The position numbers were made by a program, and so were the translations under genes. Below, one piece after another: positions 28,357-36,984 of a stretch of DNA of 64,000 nt (positions within the stretch are counted from its first letter, which is position 1; each line of letters begins with the position of its first letter). The stretch is from an uncultured beta proteobacterium (GTDB lineage: Bacteria > Pseudomonadota > Gammaproteobacteria > Burkholderiales > Burkholderiaceae_C), in assembly GCA_903832285.1 (NCBI GenBank), contig CAILAY010000076.1, positions 1 through 64,000 on the forward strand, given 5' to 3'. The notes beneath the pieces were generated by a model, which saw nothing but the letters and a program-made list of their open reading frames with translations, was not told the origin of the DNA and made no database searches.

Positions 28357-29373
28357 ATGAAGAAACGCCAACTGCTACAGGCGCTTGTCGGCCTGCCGCT
28401 CGCATCCCTGCCCTTGGCTCCGGCCTGGGCGCAAAGCACGACGCTCAAGATATCGCATCAATTTCCGGGCGGCACGATCAGCGAAGGCGATTTCCGCGAT
28501 CGTCTGGTGCGCCGCTTCGCCGCCGAGGTGGAAAAGCGCAGCAAGGGCGCCTTGAAGTTCGATATCTATCCAGGCTCTTCGCTGATGAAAACGAACTCGC
28601 AATTCGCCGCCATGCGCAAGGGCGCGCTCGACCTGGCGCTGATTCCGCTGTCGTATGCCGGTGGTGAAATCCCCGAAGTCAACATCGGTCTCATGCCCGG
28701 TCTGGTGGTGTCGTACGAGCAGGCCAGCAGTTGGAAGACCAAGCCGGTGGGCGCGGAGTTGAATCGCCTGCTGCTGGACAAGGGCATCGTGCTGATCAGC
28801 TGGATCTGGCAGGCAGGCGGCGTGGCCTCGCGCGGCAAGCCGGTGGTGGAGCCAGAAGACGCCAGGGGCATGAAGATCCGCGGCGGCTCGCGCGAGATGG
28901 ACATGATCCTGAAAGAGGCTGGCGCTGCCGTCGTCACCATGCCTTCGAACGAAATCTATGCGGCCATGCAAACAGGAGCCATGGACGCTGCCATGACCTC
29001 GTCCACCTCGTTCATTTCCTTCCGACTGGAGGAGGTCGCCAAGTCCCTGACCACCGGCCGCACCGGTGCCTACTGGTTCATGTTCGAGCCGCTCATGATG
29101 TCCAAGGCGATCTTTGACAAGCTGCCCAAGGAGCAGCAGTCCACCGTCATGTCGGTCGGCGCCGAGATGGAAAAATTCGCCCTTGAAGCAGCCAGGAAGG
29201 ACGACCTTGATGTGGCGGCGATCTACCAGAAGGCCGGCGCCAAAGTCGTCGATCTGTCACCGGCGACCATCAAGAAATGGCAGGCAATTGCACGTGCCAC
29301 GGCTTGGAAAGATTACGCTGCGCGCAATGAAGGAAGCGCCAAACTTCTGGCGCTGGCGGAGCAGACTTTGTGA
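28357..29373 (+). CDS. TRAP transporter substrate-binding protein (DctP family)
   Basis: A 338-residue periplasmic receptor for a TRAP system. It has a signal peptide (about 1-25, ending APAWAQ) and the DctP fold with KISHQFPGGTI near the N-terminus, AMRKGALDLALIPLSYAGGE near 85, and the ligand-contact region ARGMKIRGGSREMDMIL near 170. It binds a carboxylate-type solute and delivers it to the membrane subunits encoded next. The ATG at 28357 has GGAGA upstream; an earlier in-frame start at 28306 would spoil the signal peptide. Its stop overlaps the GTG of the small membrane subunit as GTGA. Confidence 0.92.
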   Translation: MKKRQLLQALVGLPLASLPLAPAWAQSTTLKISHQFPGGTISEGDFRDRLVRRFAAEVEKRSKGALKFDIYPGSSLMKTNSQFAAMRKGALDLALIPLSYAGGEIPEVNIGLMPGLVVSYEQASSWKTKPVGAELNRLLLDKGIVLISWIWQAGGVASRGKPVVEPEDARGMKIRGGSREMDMILKEAGAAVVTMPSNEIYAAMQTGAMDAAMTSSTSFISFRLEEVAKSLTTGRTGAYWFMFEPLMMSKAIFDKLPKEQQSTVMSVGAEMEKFALEAARKDDLDVAAIYQKAGAKVVDLSPATIKKWQAIARATAWKDYAARNEGSAKLLALAEQTL

Positions 29374-29939
29374 GCCATGGCTTCGAGCTTGAATCCGCAG
29401 CGGCAAGCGGACCCCTGCAACCCAGAAATGCGACGCTGGCACTGCTGACCCGAGCGTTGAACTGGGTGAATCAGCAGGTGCTGCGCGCGTCGATGCTGGC
29501 GTTGGTGCTGACCGCGGCGCTGCTAACCTATTCGGTACTGACGCGCTACTTCTTCAAAAGCGCCACGGACTGGCAGGACGAGGCGGCAGTCTTCATGCTG
29601 GTCGGCGCCGTTTTTATGTGCATGGCCTACGTGCAATCGCTGCGCGGCCACATCGGCATCGAAGCGCTCGCCACGTTCTTGCCTGCGGGCGTGAACCGGG
29701 TCCGGTTGCTGCTGGTGGACATCGTCTCCACGCTGTTCTGCAGCTTCTTTTCGTGGAAGTCCTGGACCCTGTTTTACGAGGCCTGGTCGCAGGGGCAGAC
29801 CACCTCCAGCAGTTTCGCGCCGCCGCTGTGGATTCCATACAGCCTGATGGCCGTGGGCATGAGCCTGCTGGCGCTGCAACTGCTGCTGCAGACTGCGACC
29901 AAACTCACCGGCGGTGAAGCACGCGGGGAGCAGGCATGA
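29370..29939 (+). CDS. TRAP transporter small permease (DctQ family)
   Basis: A 189-residue protein with four membrane segments. The conserved second-segment context (ALLTYSVLTRYFFKSATDWQDE) is typical of DctQ subunits. It pairs with the large subunit in the inner membrane. It starts with GTG overlapping the receptor stop, and its TGA overlaps the ATG of the large subunit, so all three are translationally coupled. Confidence 0.9.
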   Translation: MSHGFELESAAASGPLQPRNATLALLTRALNWVNQQVLRASMLALVLTAALLTYSVLTRYFFKSATDWQDEAAVFMLVGAVFMCMAYVQSLRGHIGIEALATFLPAGVNRVRLLLVDIVSTLFCSFFSWKSWTLFYEAWSQGQTTSSSFAPPLWIPYSLMAVGMSLLALQLLLQTATKLTGGEARGEQA

Positions 29940-31285
29940 GCGAACTCGCCATTGGTCTGAGTTATGGCGCTGCCACGCTGCTGGTGATGTTTACCGGCAT
30001 GCCGATCGCGTTTGCGCTGGGCACGGTGGCCGTCACTTTCATGTATTTCTTCATGTCGTCCTCGTCGCTCGACATGGTGACGCAAAACGTCTATGAAGAG
30101 ATGGCGTCGATCACGCTGCTGTCGATTCCGCTGTTCATCATGAAGGGCGCGGCCATCGGCAAGTCCCGCGCCGGCCAGGATCTCTACTCCGCCATCCACG
30201 CCTGGCTGCACAGGGTGCCGGGTGGGCTCGGCATTGCGAACGTGTTTGCCTGCGCGCTGTTTGCGGCGATGGCGGGCTCGTCGCCCGCGACCTGCTCGGC
30301 CATCGGCTCGGCGGGCATTCCGGAAATGCGCAAGCGCGGCTACTCCCCTGGTTTTGCCGCCGGCATCATCGCCGCCGGTGGCACGCTGGGCATACTGTTG
30401 CCGCCCTCGATCGTGATGATCCTTTATGCGGTGGCGGCCGAGCAGTCATTGGGTCGATTGTTCCTGGCCGGAATCGGTCCTGGTGTGCTGCTGGTGGCGC
30501 TGTTCTCCGGCTACGCCGTGCTGCGGGCACGCAAGGAGTACCGGGAGGCGTTTGCGCTGTTTGAGCAGGGCGGCGCGAAGTCCGCGTATCTCGATCAGGA
30601 GCATTTCACGCTCGCGAAAAAAGTCGAGATGCTGCCGCGTGTTTTGCCTTTCGTGCTGCTGCTGATCGGCGTCATGGTGGCGCTGTACGGCGGCTACGCG
30701 ACACCATCCGAAACGGCAGGGCTGGGTGGCATGCTGGCGCTGGCGTTGATCGCCGTCATCTACGGCCTGTGGCGGCCCCGGGACGTGGCGCCCATGCTGG
30801 CGTCCACGTTGCGGGAATCCACGATGCTGATGCTCATCATAGGGATGTCGCTGCTCTACAGCTATGTCATGAGTTCGCTGCACATCAGCCAGGGCGCGGC
30901 GCAGTGGATCGTGGGCATGCAGCTGTCGCGCTGGCTGCTGCTGGGGGTGATCCTTGCGATGGTGATCGTGCTCGGTTTCTTCCTGCCGCCGGTCTCCATC
31001 ATCCTGATGACCGCGCCCATCATCTTGCCGCCGCTCAAGGCCGCAGGCTTCGACCTGGTGTGGTTTGGCGTGGTGATGACGATCGTGATGGAGATGGGCC
31101 TGATTCACCCGCCCGTGGGCCTGAACATCTTCGTCATCAAGAGCATCGCTCCCGACATCCCGTTGAGCGAGGTGATCTGGGGCGTTTTGCCGTTCGTGGC
31201 GCTGATGTTTGCTGCCGTGTTTTTGATGTGCGCTTTCCCGGGGATTGCGCTGGGCTTGCCGAATTTGGTGATGGGCGCGAAGTGA
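29936..31285 (+). CDS. TRAP transporter large permease (DctM family)
   Basis: A 449-residue protein with about 12 membrane segments that forms the sodium-driven transport channel. Diagnostic stretches include GSSPATCSAIGSAGIPEM near residue 120, AAGGTLGILLPPSIVMILYA near 150 and GLIHPPVGLNIFVIKSIA near 385. It overlaps dctQ by four bases (ATGA). The three genes make a complete TRAP transporter. Substrate unknown; the divergent ATP-grasp-like gene is the only contextual hint. Confidence 0.92.
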   Translation: MSELAIGLSYGAATLLVMFTGMPIAFALGTVAVTFMYFFMSSSSLDMVTQNVYEEMASITLLSIPLFIMKGAAIGKSRAGQDLYSAIHAWLHRVPGGLGIANVFACALFAAMAGSSPATCSAIGSAGIPEMRKRGYSPGFAAGIIAAGGTLGILLPPSIVMILYAVAAEQSLGRLFLAGIGPGVLLVALFSGYAVLRARKEYREAFALFEQGGAKSAYLDQEHFTLAKKVEMLPRVLPFVLLLIGVMVALYGGYATPSETAGLGGMLALALIAVIYGLWRPRDVAPMLASTLRESTMLMLIIGMSLLYSYVMSSLHISQGAAQWIVGMQLSRWLLLGVILAMVIVLGFFLPPVSIILMTAPIILPPLKAAGFDLVWFGVVMTIVMEMGLIHPPVGLNIFVIKSIAPDIPLSEVIWGVLPFVALMFAAVFLMCAFPGIALGLPNLVMGAK

Positions 31286-31378
31286 GTTGAAGCACGCAAC
31301 GCTTGGCTGCTCAGGCTATTAGAGTTTTATGTTTGATAAACTCTGCGTCGCCAACTTTTCACTTCACCAGGACACACC

Positions 31379-32092
31379 ATGGATCGTCGCCTTGCCATCG
31401 CGGCCCTTACATTCGCACTTTTCGGTTGTGCGAGCGCGCCACCCTCGCCCCCGTCAGATGCTTCCTATGTTGTTGTGAGCATGATTGGAGAGAAGCTCAA
31501 ACTCAAACAGGTTGGGATCACAGTATTTGGCAACGCGGACAAGGTGCTTGATGTCAGCTCTTGGAATGTAGATGCACGCAGCCAGGAGGCTGCAGTACGA
31601 GCACTCACTGCGGCAGGCCGGACTGTCCGACCCACAAGACCTGAAGCGTCACTTGAGATAGGGCCGTGGACGTATACCAATTTCACGTCTGCCTATGTAT
31701 TCAAAGGCGGGCCGTCTGCATTCAAGAACGTAGCAAGTCAATCCAAAGCCGATTTCGTTGTGGTTTTGCTTGAAATCAGCTCGAACTTCGGTGACCCGTT
31801 TTTCGGAACAAACCAATCCACCGCGGGCTATGGGGTGTACCAACGAAAGGGCAGAGGTGCGATCCTCTTTGCCGATCTTGCCATTCTGCTTGTAGATGGA
31901 AAGACGGGCGAGGTTCTGTCACGAAGAAGGTCCTATGGCAGCGCTCCGAGGCCCGACACGATTCGGATTGATATCGAGAGTTCCCAACCAACACTGAACG
32001 ATCTCGGGCAGTCGGCCGAGTCGTTTCTGACCGTTATCAACGACACCGTAAAACAAGGACTGGAATACCACGGACTGTTGCCCAGAAAATGA
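31379..32092 (+). CDS. Putative lipoprotein of unknown function
   Basis: A 237-residue protein with a lipoprotein signal: MDRRLAIAALTFALFGCAS places the lipobox Cys at residue 17. The mature part is a mixed alpha/beta domain without recognised motifs. Residues about 120-200 (SKADFVVVLLEISSNFGDPF and FADLAILLVDGKTGEVLSRR) suggest a compact fold of repeated strands. A spaced AGGA ribosome site precedes the ATG. Codon use and GC look slightly lower than in neighbouring housekeeping genes, consistent with the start of an accessory region. No operon partner. Confidence 0.7.
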   Translation: MDRRLAIAALTFALFGCASAPPSPPSDASYVVVSMIGEKLKLKQVGITVFGNADKVLDVSSWNVDARSQEAAVRALTAAGRTVRPTRPEASLEIGPWTYTNFTSAYVFKGGPSAFKNVASQSKADFVVVLLEISSNFGDPFFGTNQSTAGYGVYQRKGRGAILFADLAILLVDGKTGEVLSRRRSYGSAPRPDTIRIDIESSQPTLNDLGQSAESFLTVINDTVKQGLEYHGLLPRK

Positions 32093-32176
32093 GCCGATCC
32101 CATCGCCTAACTGGACGCTCCACGGCATACCCCGCTTGAGCCTTGTCCAACGAGGTGTGCCTGAATCCCAATCCCA

Positions 32177-32400
32177 ATGAACACCGCCATCGAAGTGGTC
32201 CGCGAGTTCTGGCGTCTCATGGCGTCCAACGATTTCAAATCTGTGCAAGCGGTTCGGAAGCTCAAGGAAGCTCAAGGGTCTTGCCTTTTGCAGCCTTGGT
32301 TGAACCCGGTCCCACCTTCTGCGCGGGGCGCCGATGCGGCCCGGCGCATTCACCTGATTCGGGGTCAGCGTGTGGTGCTCGATAGTCCGCGCGCCGCCCA
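32177..32400 (+). pseudogene. Remnants of a SnoaL-like gene and of an ORF6N gene
   Basis: The frame beginning at 32177 reads MNTAIEVVREFWRLMASNDF, which matches the N-terminus of SnoaL/NTF2-like proteins, but after about 27 codons the resemblance stops. The end of the same frame reads IHLIRGQRVVLDS (about 32349-32388), which matches the N-terminal part of ORF6N-domain proteins and is close to LRGQRVILDG in the intact ORF6N gene 100 bases downstream. So two unrelated gene fragments lie side by side. Neither can fold as a whole domain. Confidence 0.5.
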
Positions 32401-32409
32401 AGTCGCACC

Positions 32410-33045
32410 ATGAGTAAGGGTATGGTGCCCGCCCTGCCAGCGGTGGAAAGTATTGCGCTGAGCATTGCCGCACTGCGTGGTCAGCGGGTGATTTTGGACG
32501 GCGATCTGGCGGCGTTGTATGGTGTGGAGACCAAACGCTTTAACGAGCAGGTCAAGCGCAACGCCGCGCGGTTTCCGGCAGACTTCATGTTTCAACTCAC
32601 GGCCGAGGAGGCGGATTCTTTAAGGTCGCAAATTGCGACCTTAAAGACCGGGCGTGGTCAGCATCGCAAATACCTGCCTTACGTCTTCACGGAGCACGGT
32701 GCCATCATGGCAGCGATGGTGCTCAATAGCCCGCGCGCGGTGGAGGTGTCGGTCTATGTGGTGCGCGCTTTTGTGCGCCTGCGCGAGGCGGCTTTACTTC
32801 ACAAGGATTTGGCGGATCGGCTTTCCAGTCTGGAGGACAAGACCGAGGCGCTGGCCATGTCACACGACACCTTTAGCCGCAATACGCGTAACCAACTGCG
32901 CCAGGTGTTTGATGCGCTGCATGAGTTGACCATGCCACCAGACCCGCCGAAGCGGCCGATTGGGTTTTTGCCGCTGGAGGACAAGCCCCAAGGGAGGGCC
33001 AAACTTGCAAAGGCCGTCAAGGAAGTGCAACGCAAGAAGACGTAG
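32410..33045 (+). CDS. ORF6N-domain DNA-binding protein
   Basis: A 211-residue protein with an N-terminal ORF6N domain at about 12-100 (LRGQRVILDGDLAALYGVET, KRFNEQVKRNAARFPADFMF, KYLPYVFTEHGAIMAAMVLN). It is followed by a helical stretch (about 115-165) and a basic C-terminus (KAVKEVQRKKT). ORF6N domains come from phage and mobile-element regulators and are thought to bind DNA. The gene is free-standing here with no phage genes around it. A 31-base perfect palindrome lies inside it. Acquisition from a mobile element is inferred from the family and from the remnant beside it. Confidence 0.85.
   Translation: MSKGMVPALPAVESIALSIAALRGQRVILDGDLAALYGVETKRFNEQVKRNAARFPADFMFQLTAEEADSLRSQIATLKTGRGQHRKYLPYVFTEHGAIMAAMVLNSPRAVEVSVYVVRAFVRLREAALLHKDLADRLSSLEDKTEALAMSHDTFSRNTRNQLRQVFDALHELTMPPDPPKRPIGFLPLEDKPQGRAKLAKAVKEVQRKKT
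32617..32647. repeat. Perfect 31-base palindrome inside the ORF6N gene
   Basis: Arms TCTTTAAGGTCGCAA (32617-32631) and TTGCGACCTTAAAGA (32633-32647) are exact reverse complements around a single A. The palindrome encodes the conserved-looking segment SLRSQIATLK of the protein. It could be a DNA-binding site, for example for the protein itself, or an RNA hairpin. Confidence 0.9.
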
Positions 33046-33124
33046 CGCGCACGCAAAGCTCGCACAGTGGTCTAATCGAGGCCTTTCGCCACCTTGGCGC
33101 GCCTCCCTCCACTCCCACGCACGC

Positions 33125-33415
33125 ATGAAAGATCACTACGCCGCCCTTGGGCTGAACAGCGCTGCGACGCTGGCCGACATCAAGAAGGCGTTTCGCCAGC
33201 AGGCCTCGCTGCACCATCCGGATCGCAATGCCGCCGCCGACGCGGCCGCGCGCTTTCGCGCTGTACAGGAAGCGTACGAGGTGCTGTCGGACGACGCCCG
33301 GCGCCAGGCCTACGACGACAACCGTCGCCGCAACCTGCTCGACAGCCCGATCGATACGGCGCGCGATATCTGGCAAAACTACTTCAACCGAGTGCTGGAA
33401 CAACGCACAACATGA
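33125..33415 (+). CDS. Small J-domain (DnaJ-like) protein
   Basis: A 96-residue protein that is almost only a J domain: MKDHYAALGL at the start, the Hsp70-stimulating HPD triad at residues 31-33 (HHPDRN) and AYEVLSDDARRQAYD near 60. There is no Gly/Phe region, zinc finger or substrate-binding C-terminus, so it is a specialised co-chaperone that would recruit DnaK to particular clients. It lies 79 bases after the ORF6N gene and 22 bases before a gene of unknown function; the four genes from here to 36016 look like one operon. The clients may be the neighbouring proteins. Confidence 0.88.
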   Translation: MKDHYAALGLNSAATLADIKKAFRQQASLHHPDRNAAADAAARFRAVQEAYEVLSDDARRQAYDDNRRRNLLDSPIDTARDIWQNYFNRVLEQRTT

Positions 33416-33437
33416 ACCCATTGGACATATCAGCGGC

Positions 33438-34013
33438 ATGAGCATCTCTCCCTTTTTTCTGGAACTGCGCTCGTCCTATCAGTCCGAAATGGACGACCTG
33501 ACTTTCGACTCTGAAGGCCGTGACGTGCTGCGCCAGCGCCTGACGCAAAAGCGCAAGGAACTGGGCTTTCTGCTGCAGATGATCGAACTCAACCCGGAGA
33601 TGGTGGCGGTGATCTTCCACCAGGGATTCCAGTTCAAGAAGCCTTCGGTGCTGGAGCATTTGCTCGCGCTGGAGCCGGACGAATTTCCCGAATGGGAGAG
33701 CCTGACTGACGCCGTGCATTTGGCCCCCTGGTCGCAGGAATTGGCGCAACAAATCCTGAAGGAGCCCATGGGCGCATGGTTCATGACCGTCGCCGCAGGT
33801 CTGGAGTACATGTATTCCAGACCCAACGCCGCGTCGACGGTGGCGCACGAGGAAGAGGATGACAAGGACGAAGATGCTGACGAAGGCATGGCTGACGACG
33901 ACGTCGGGCGCAGTGTGCTGGACAGCGACGCCGATGCTTCCAGCGGCGCGCGCGAACGCGAAGAGGCAGGCGCCGAATGGATGGCCGAGCAGGGTTTTGA
34001 CCGCAAAGATTGA
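33438..34013 (+). CDS. Uncharacterised acidic protein of the J-domain operon
   Basis: A 191-residue soluble protein. Residues 1-120 are helical (LRQRLTQKRKELGFLLQMIE, VIFHQGFQFKKPSVLEHLLA). From about 135 to 175 it has a strongly acidic, probably disordered tail (HEEEDDKDEDADEGM). No catalytic motif or membrane segment is seen and I do not recognise the family. Start ATG at 33438, right after the J-domain gene; its TGA shares one base with the next gene's ATG (TGATG), showing tight coupling. Confidence 0.72.
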   Translation: MSISPFFLELRSSYQSEMDDLTFDSEGRDVLRQRLTQKRKELGFLLQMIELNPEMVAVIFHQGFQFKKPSVLEHLLALEPDEFPEWESLTDAVHLAPWSQELAQQILKEPMGAWFMTVAAGLEYMYSRPNAASTVAHEEEDDKDEDADEGMADDDVGRSVLDSDADASSGAREREEAGAEWMAEQGFDRKD

Positions 34014-34777
34014 TGGAACTGGACCGACGCATGAACCACCTGGCACTGATAGAAAAAACCCAAAGCCTGATTGCCGCCGGCGACATCGCAGGCGCCGAAT
34101 CGGCCCTGGTGGAACTTGCCGACGCCGAGGGCGACAGGGCGTTGATGGTGGTGCTGGCGCAGTTGCCGCCGAAGGACATCCTGGCCGTGATCCGCGAGTA
34201 CGACAGTTCCAGGGATTCGGTCATCAACCTGCTGATCACGCCACAGCAGTTCGCGCGTGCGATGGTGATCGAAAAGCAATACAAGGATTTGAGTCATACG
34301 CACTTGCGCGGCATGGTCAACTCCATCGTGTTCCGGGAGGACGCCGATCCGGTGGAGTTCCTCAACGCCATCGGCGACCTCGAAGGCGGCAGCGATGCGC
34401 TGGCCGACTACTTCTCGGAGAAGTGGAGCCGCGTCGAGGCCTTCGCCCGCACCGGTACTTTCGACCCCATGGAGGACGACGGCAAGATGATGACCGAGTC
34501 GGCGTTGCTGGCCTCGGCGTATGCCAGGCCGCGTGTGGAACTGGACGAGGTGGCCGATCACGACTGGATGCAGCTGGCCTGGCTGTTGCGCCACGAATGC
34601 CCGGATCTCTTCATCGAAATGATGATCGTGCTACGCGCCAAGGCCAGTGCGCACGACGCAGTTATGCACGAGGAAGACGAAGGCGACGAGGGCGATGGCA
34701 AGGTCGAAACCTCGGCCACCGACCGCGGCAAGGCGACGCCCGCAGCGCGCGAGTCGGACGAAGAGTCCGCGATCTGA
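34013..34777 (+). CDS. Uncharacterised helical protein of the J-domain operon
   Basis: A 254-residue soluble, mainly helical protein. It contains a possible repeat-type helical section (LIAAGDIAGAESALVELADA; LLITPQQFARAMVIEKQYKD) and an acidic end (MHEEDEGDEGDGK) that recalls the tail of the preceding protein. A second ATG at 34031 (MNHLALIEK) is possible. No known domain is recognised. The gene is coupled to the one before it by a one-base overlap. Confidence 0.72.
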   Translation: MELDRRMNHLALIEKTQSLIAAGDIAGAESALVELADAEGDRALMVVLAQLPPKDILAVIREYDSSRDSVINLLITPQQFARAMVIEKQYKDLSHTHLRGMVNSIVFREDADPVEFLNAIGDLEGGSDALADYFSEKWSRVEAFARTGTFDPMEDDGKMMTESALLASAYARPRVELDEVADHDWMQLAWLLRHECPDLFIEMMIVLRAKASAHDAVMHEEDEGDEGDGKVETSATDRGKATPAARESDEESAI

Positions 34778-34798
34778 GTTGCCGCTTTTCTGCAAGAC

Positions 34799-36016
34799 AT
34801 GACAGCACGCGCCACCGCCCCTTTCGCTTCCGGCATCTCTCTTTTTGACGCGCGGCCCTTCTTTGAGAAGGCGCTGCAATACGGCGTGCAGCACGGCATC
34901 ATCGACCAGGCCAAGATCGAAGCGATTGACCAGGACGCACCCAAGGGCATGGTGCAGATTGCGCGCTACTTCGGCACCGAGTTCCTGCGGCCCGAGATCG
35001 AGAAGGCCAAAGACCGCATGGTCAATCTGGTCAGCCTGTACCTTGAAGACACCAGTGGCGGCGATTTGAAACGGGCCGCCGAGTCGCTGCGCGATCACAG
35101 CTTTCTGTCGCGTTCCAAGGGCGGCTCCGATATGCTGAAGCAACTGATTGCCATGCCGCAGCACAGCCACTTCGGCATGCACGAGCGCGTCGGCTTCAAC
35201 GACGATCAGATCCCTCTGCTTGCCAAATGGTCGCTGCGCAGCTATGCCGACTACCAGGCCGAGTTGGCGCAGCGCAGCAAGGTGGCGCAGGTGGTGGATT
35301 CAGCGCTTTGGTTGGCCAATGGGATGGGCATGGATGCTGTCGAACTGGAGGAAGCCGACGCAGACGCTGAAAGCCTGGTGCGCACGGTACTGCTGTGTCT
35401 GGCTGCAAAGCGTAGTGAGATGCCGGACTGGGTGGCGTTTGAAAAAATGCTGACGGCGCTGCGCAAGAAGGGTGCCGCGGTGGATATCGCCCCGCCAAAG
35501 AAGCTGCCACCGCACCTTTGCGATGCGGTGCTGGCGGTGCGCGAGTCGGTGCTGCAGGACCTGGACAAACTGCTGGACCCGGCGCAGAACCTGCGCAAAT
35601 TATTGCGCCAGACCCCGGCCTTCATGGGCCGCTACTTCTGGCGCGACAATGCATTGAACGAGGTCGACCAGCATGAACGTGCCACCTCGAAGGCATGGGA
35701 CAAGGCCACCGGAGGTCACGACGACGAGGGTTCGCTGCTCACGCTGTTGCTGTGCCTGGCGGCGGGTGCCTCGGCCAAAACCCTGCTCACCGAGAAGGGC
35801 GCTGCGGCGCTGATCCGCAAGATCAGAAAGTCGGGATTGAAGCCGGAACGGGTACAGCAATTCATCCGCGACCATGCGCCGGTGCAGCACCAGGGCAACT
35901 ACCTCCGACTCTGGAAAAGCTTTCTGGAAGAAGCCCAGGCCACGCTGCAAAGCGATGCCGACTATGCGCTGCACGACGCGCTGGCGCTGCTGCGGCGCGA
36001 GTGCAACGTCGAATAG
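34799..36016 (+). CDS. Uncharacterised 405-residue protein of the J-domain operon
   Basis: A soluble, largely helical protein of 405 residues with no recognised domain. Notable stretches are YGVQHGIIDQAKIEAIDQDA near 30, LLRQTPAFMGRYFWRDNALN near 275 and SLLTLLLCLAAGASAKTLLT near 315. It may be built of several helical repeats. It follows the previous gene by 21 bases and ends the operon; the cytochrome c gene converges on it. Its job is unknown, and association with the J-domain protein is inferred only from gene order. Confidence 0.72.
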   Translation: MTARATAPFASGISLFDARPFFEKALQYGVQHGIIDQAKIEAIDQDAPKGMVQIARYFGTEFLRPEIEKAKDRMVNLVSLYLEDTSGGDLKRAAESLRDHSFLSRSKGGSDMLKQLIAMPQHSHFGMHERVGFNDDQIPLLAKWSLRSYADYQAELAQRSKVAQVVDSALWLANGMGMDAVELEEADADAESLVRTVLLCLAAKRSEMPDWVAFEKMLTALRKKGAAVDIAPPKKLPPHLCDAVLAVRESVLQDLDKLLDPAQNLRKLLRQTPAFMGRYFWRDNALNEVDQHERATSKAWDKATGGHDDEGSLLTLLLCLAAGASAKTLLTEKGAAALIRKIRKSGLKPERVQQFIRDHAPVQHQGNYLRLWKSFLEEAQATLQSDADYALHDALALLRRECNVE

Positions 36017-36052
36017 GAATTCAGCTCTGCCGCAGCGGGGGCAGGATCGACC

Positions 36053-36664
36053 CTATTTTGGCTGATAGGTGGCAGCCTGCACTACCATGTAGATCACAGC
36101 GCTGCGCAGGTCGGTGTCCCCGAGGTACGGCATGCCCGCGCGCGGTGGCATGGCCTTGTGTCCGTTCATGGCCGAACGCACCAAAGCATCCATGCCCTTG
36201 GCGAGGCGTGGCTTCCAGGCGGTGAAATCATTGAGGCGAGGTGCCCCCGACACGCCGTCGCTGTGACAATTTTGGCAATGACCCTTGACCAGTTGTTCGC
36301 CCGTCAGGGAACTCGGTGAGGCATAGGGTTTGGCCGGATCGGCTGCCTTGCCCGCGCTCACCATGTAGGCAATGGCCCGGCTCATTTCCAGATCGTTCAG
36401 GTTGGGTTGGCCGCCATGGGCCGGCATTTTGCCAACGCCGGCTATGGCACTTTCAGTGAGCTTGGCCAGGCCTTTGGGCGTGTGCTGGGTCCAGGCTGCG
36501 ACATCGCCAATCCGGGGGGCGCCGTCCTTGCCGTTGGCATGGCACGCGGCACAGGTTTGTGCCACGATCTCACTACCCGTGCGATCTTCGGCCAGTGCAT
36601 TGCAGCCACCGAACGTCAGAACAGCCAATGAAACAGAAACCATCAGACGCTCTATTGTTCGCAT
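36053..36664 (-). CDS. Di-haem c-type cytochrome
   Basis: A 203-residue periplasmic protein with a signal peptide (about 1-25, ending NALAED) and two haem-binding motifs, CAACH near residue 38 and CQNCH near 132. Each sits in a cytochrome-c5-like domain with a later Met ligand candidate (GKMPAHGG near 80, HKAMPPRAG near 170). It probably carries electrons between respiratory complexes or an oxidase and a dehydrogenase. A GGAGG ribosome site precedes the ATG. It is alone in its direction here, so its redox partner is not shown. Confidence 0.9.
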   Translation of the reverse strand: MRTIERLMVSVSLAVLTFGGCNALAEDRTGSEIVAQTCAACHANGKDGAPRIGDVAAWTQHTPKGLAKLTESAIAGVGKMPAHGGQPNLNDLEMSRAIAYMVSAGKAADPAKPYASPSSLTGEQLVKGHCQNCHSDGVSGAPRLNDFTAWKPRLAKGMDALVRSAMNGHKAMPPRAGMPYLGDTDLRSAVIYMVVQAATYQPK

Positions 36665-36984
36665 ACGGACCTCCTCAAGTGGTGGCCAAAAAGCCGCTGT
36701 GTTTACACACCAAATGATTCTAGGACAAGGTCGAGCGAATGCGTACTCTTTTTGTCAAATTGAGGTGAAACATTCCCGAATCAGAGGAAGCAGCGTCATG
36801 AAGTGCAGCGGTGATAACGCAGTCTTGCGACTCTCGCGCAGGCCTGTGAAGGCTATATGGCGGTGCAAACCATAGGTCGACGCATGCAGCGCGCTTTGGC
36901 CAACGAAAGCCGACTTCCGGGCGCGCATCCCAGTTTGTTACGATGCTGGCCAGGAATCCAGTCGATCAAATATCGGGAACGGAC
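36665..36984 (+). other. Intergenic region between divergent genes
   Basis: Between the cytochrome c gene and a secreted protein gene. It must contain promoters for both. The base composition is more AT-rich than the surroundings (for example near 36700-36770). I see no gene or repeat. Confidence 0.45.

Noticed and set aside
33840-33900. Acidic low-complexity stretch considered as a coding repeat array
   Set aside because: Glu/Asp codons vary without a fixed period; it is an acidic tail rather than a DNA repeat.
36017-36052. Possible bidirectional terminator between converging genes (CTGCC...GGCAG)
   Set aside because: Only a five-base stem with a large loop and no good T run directly after it; too weak to report as a feature.
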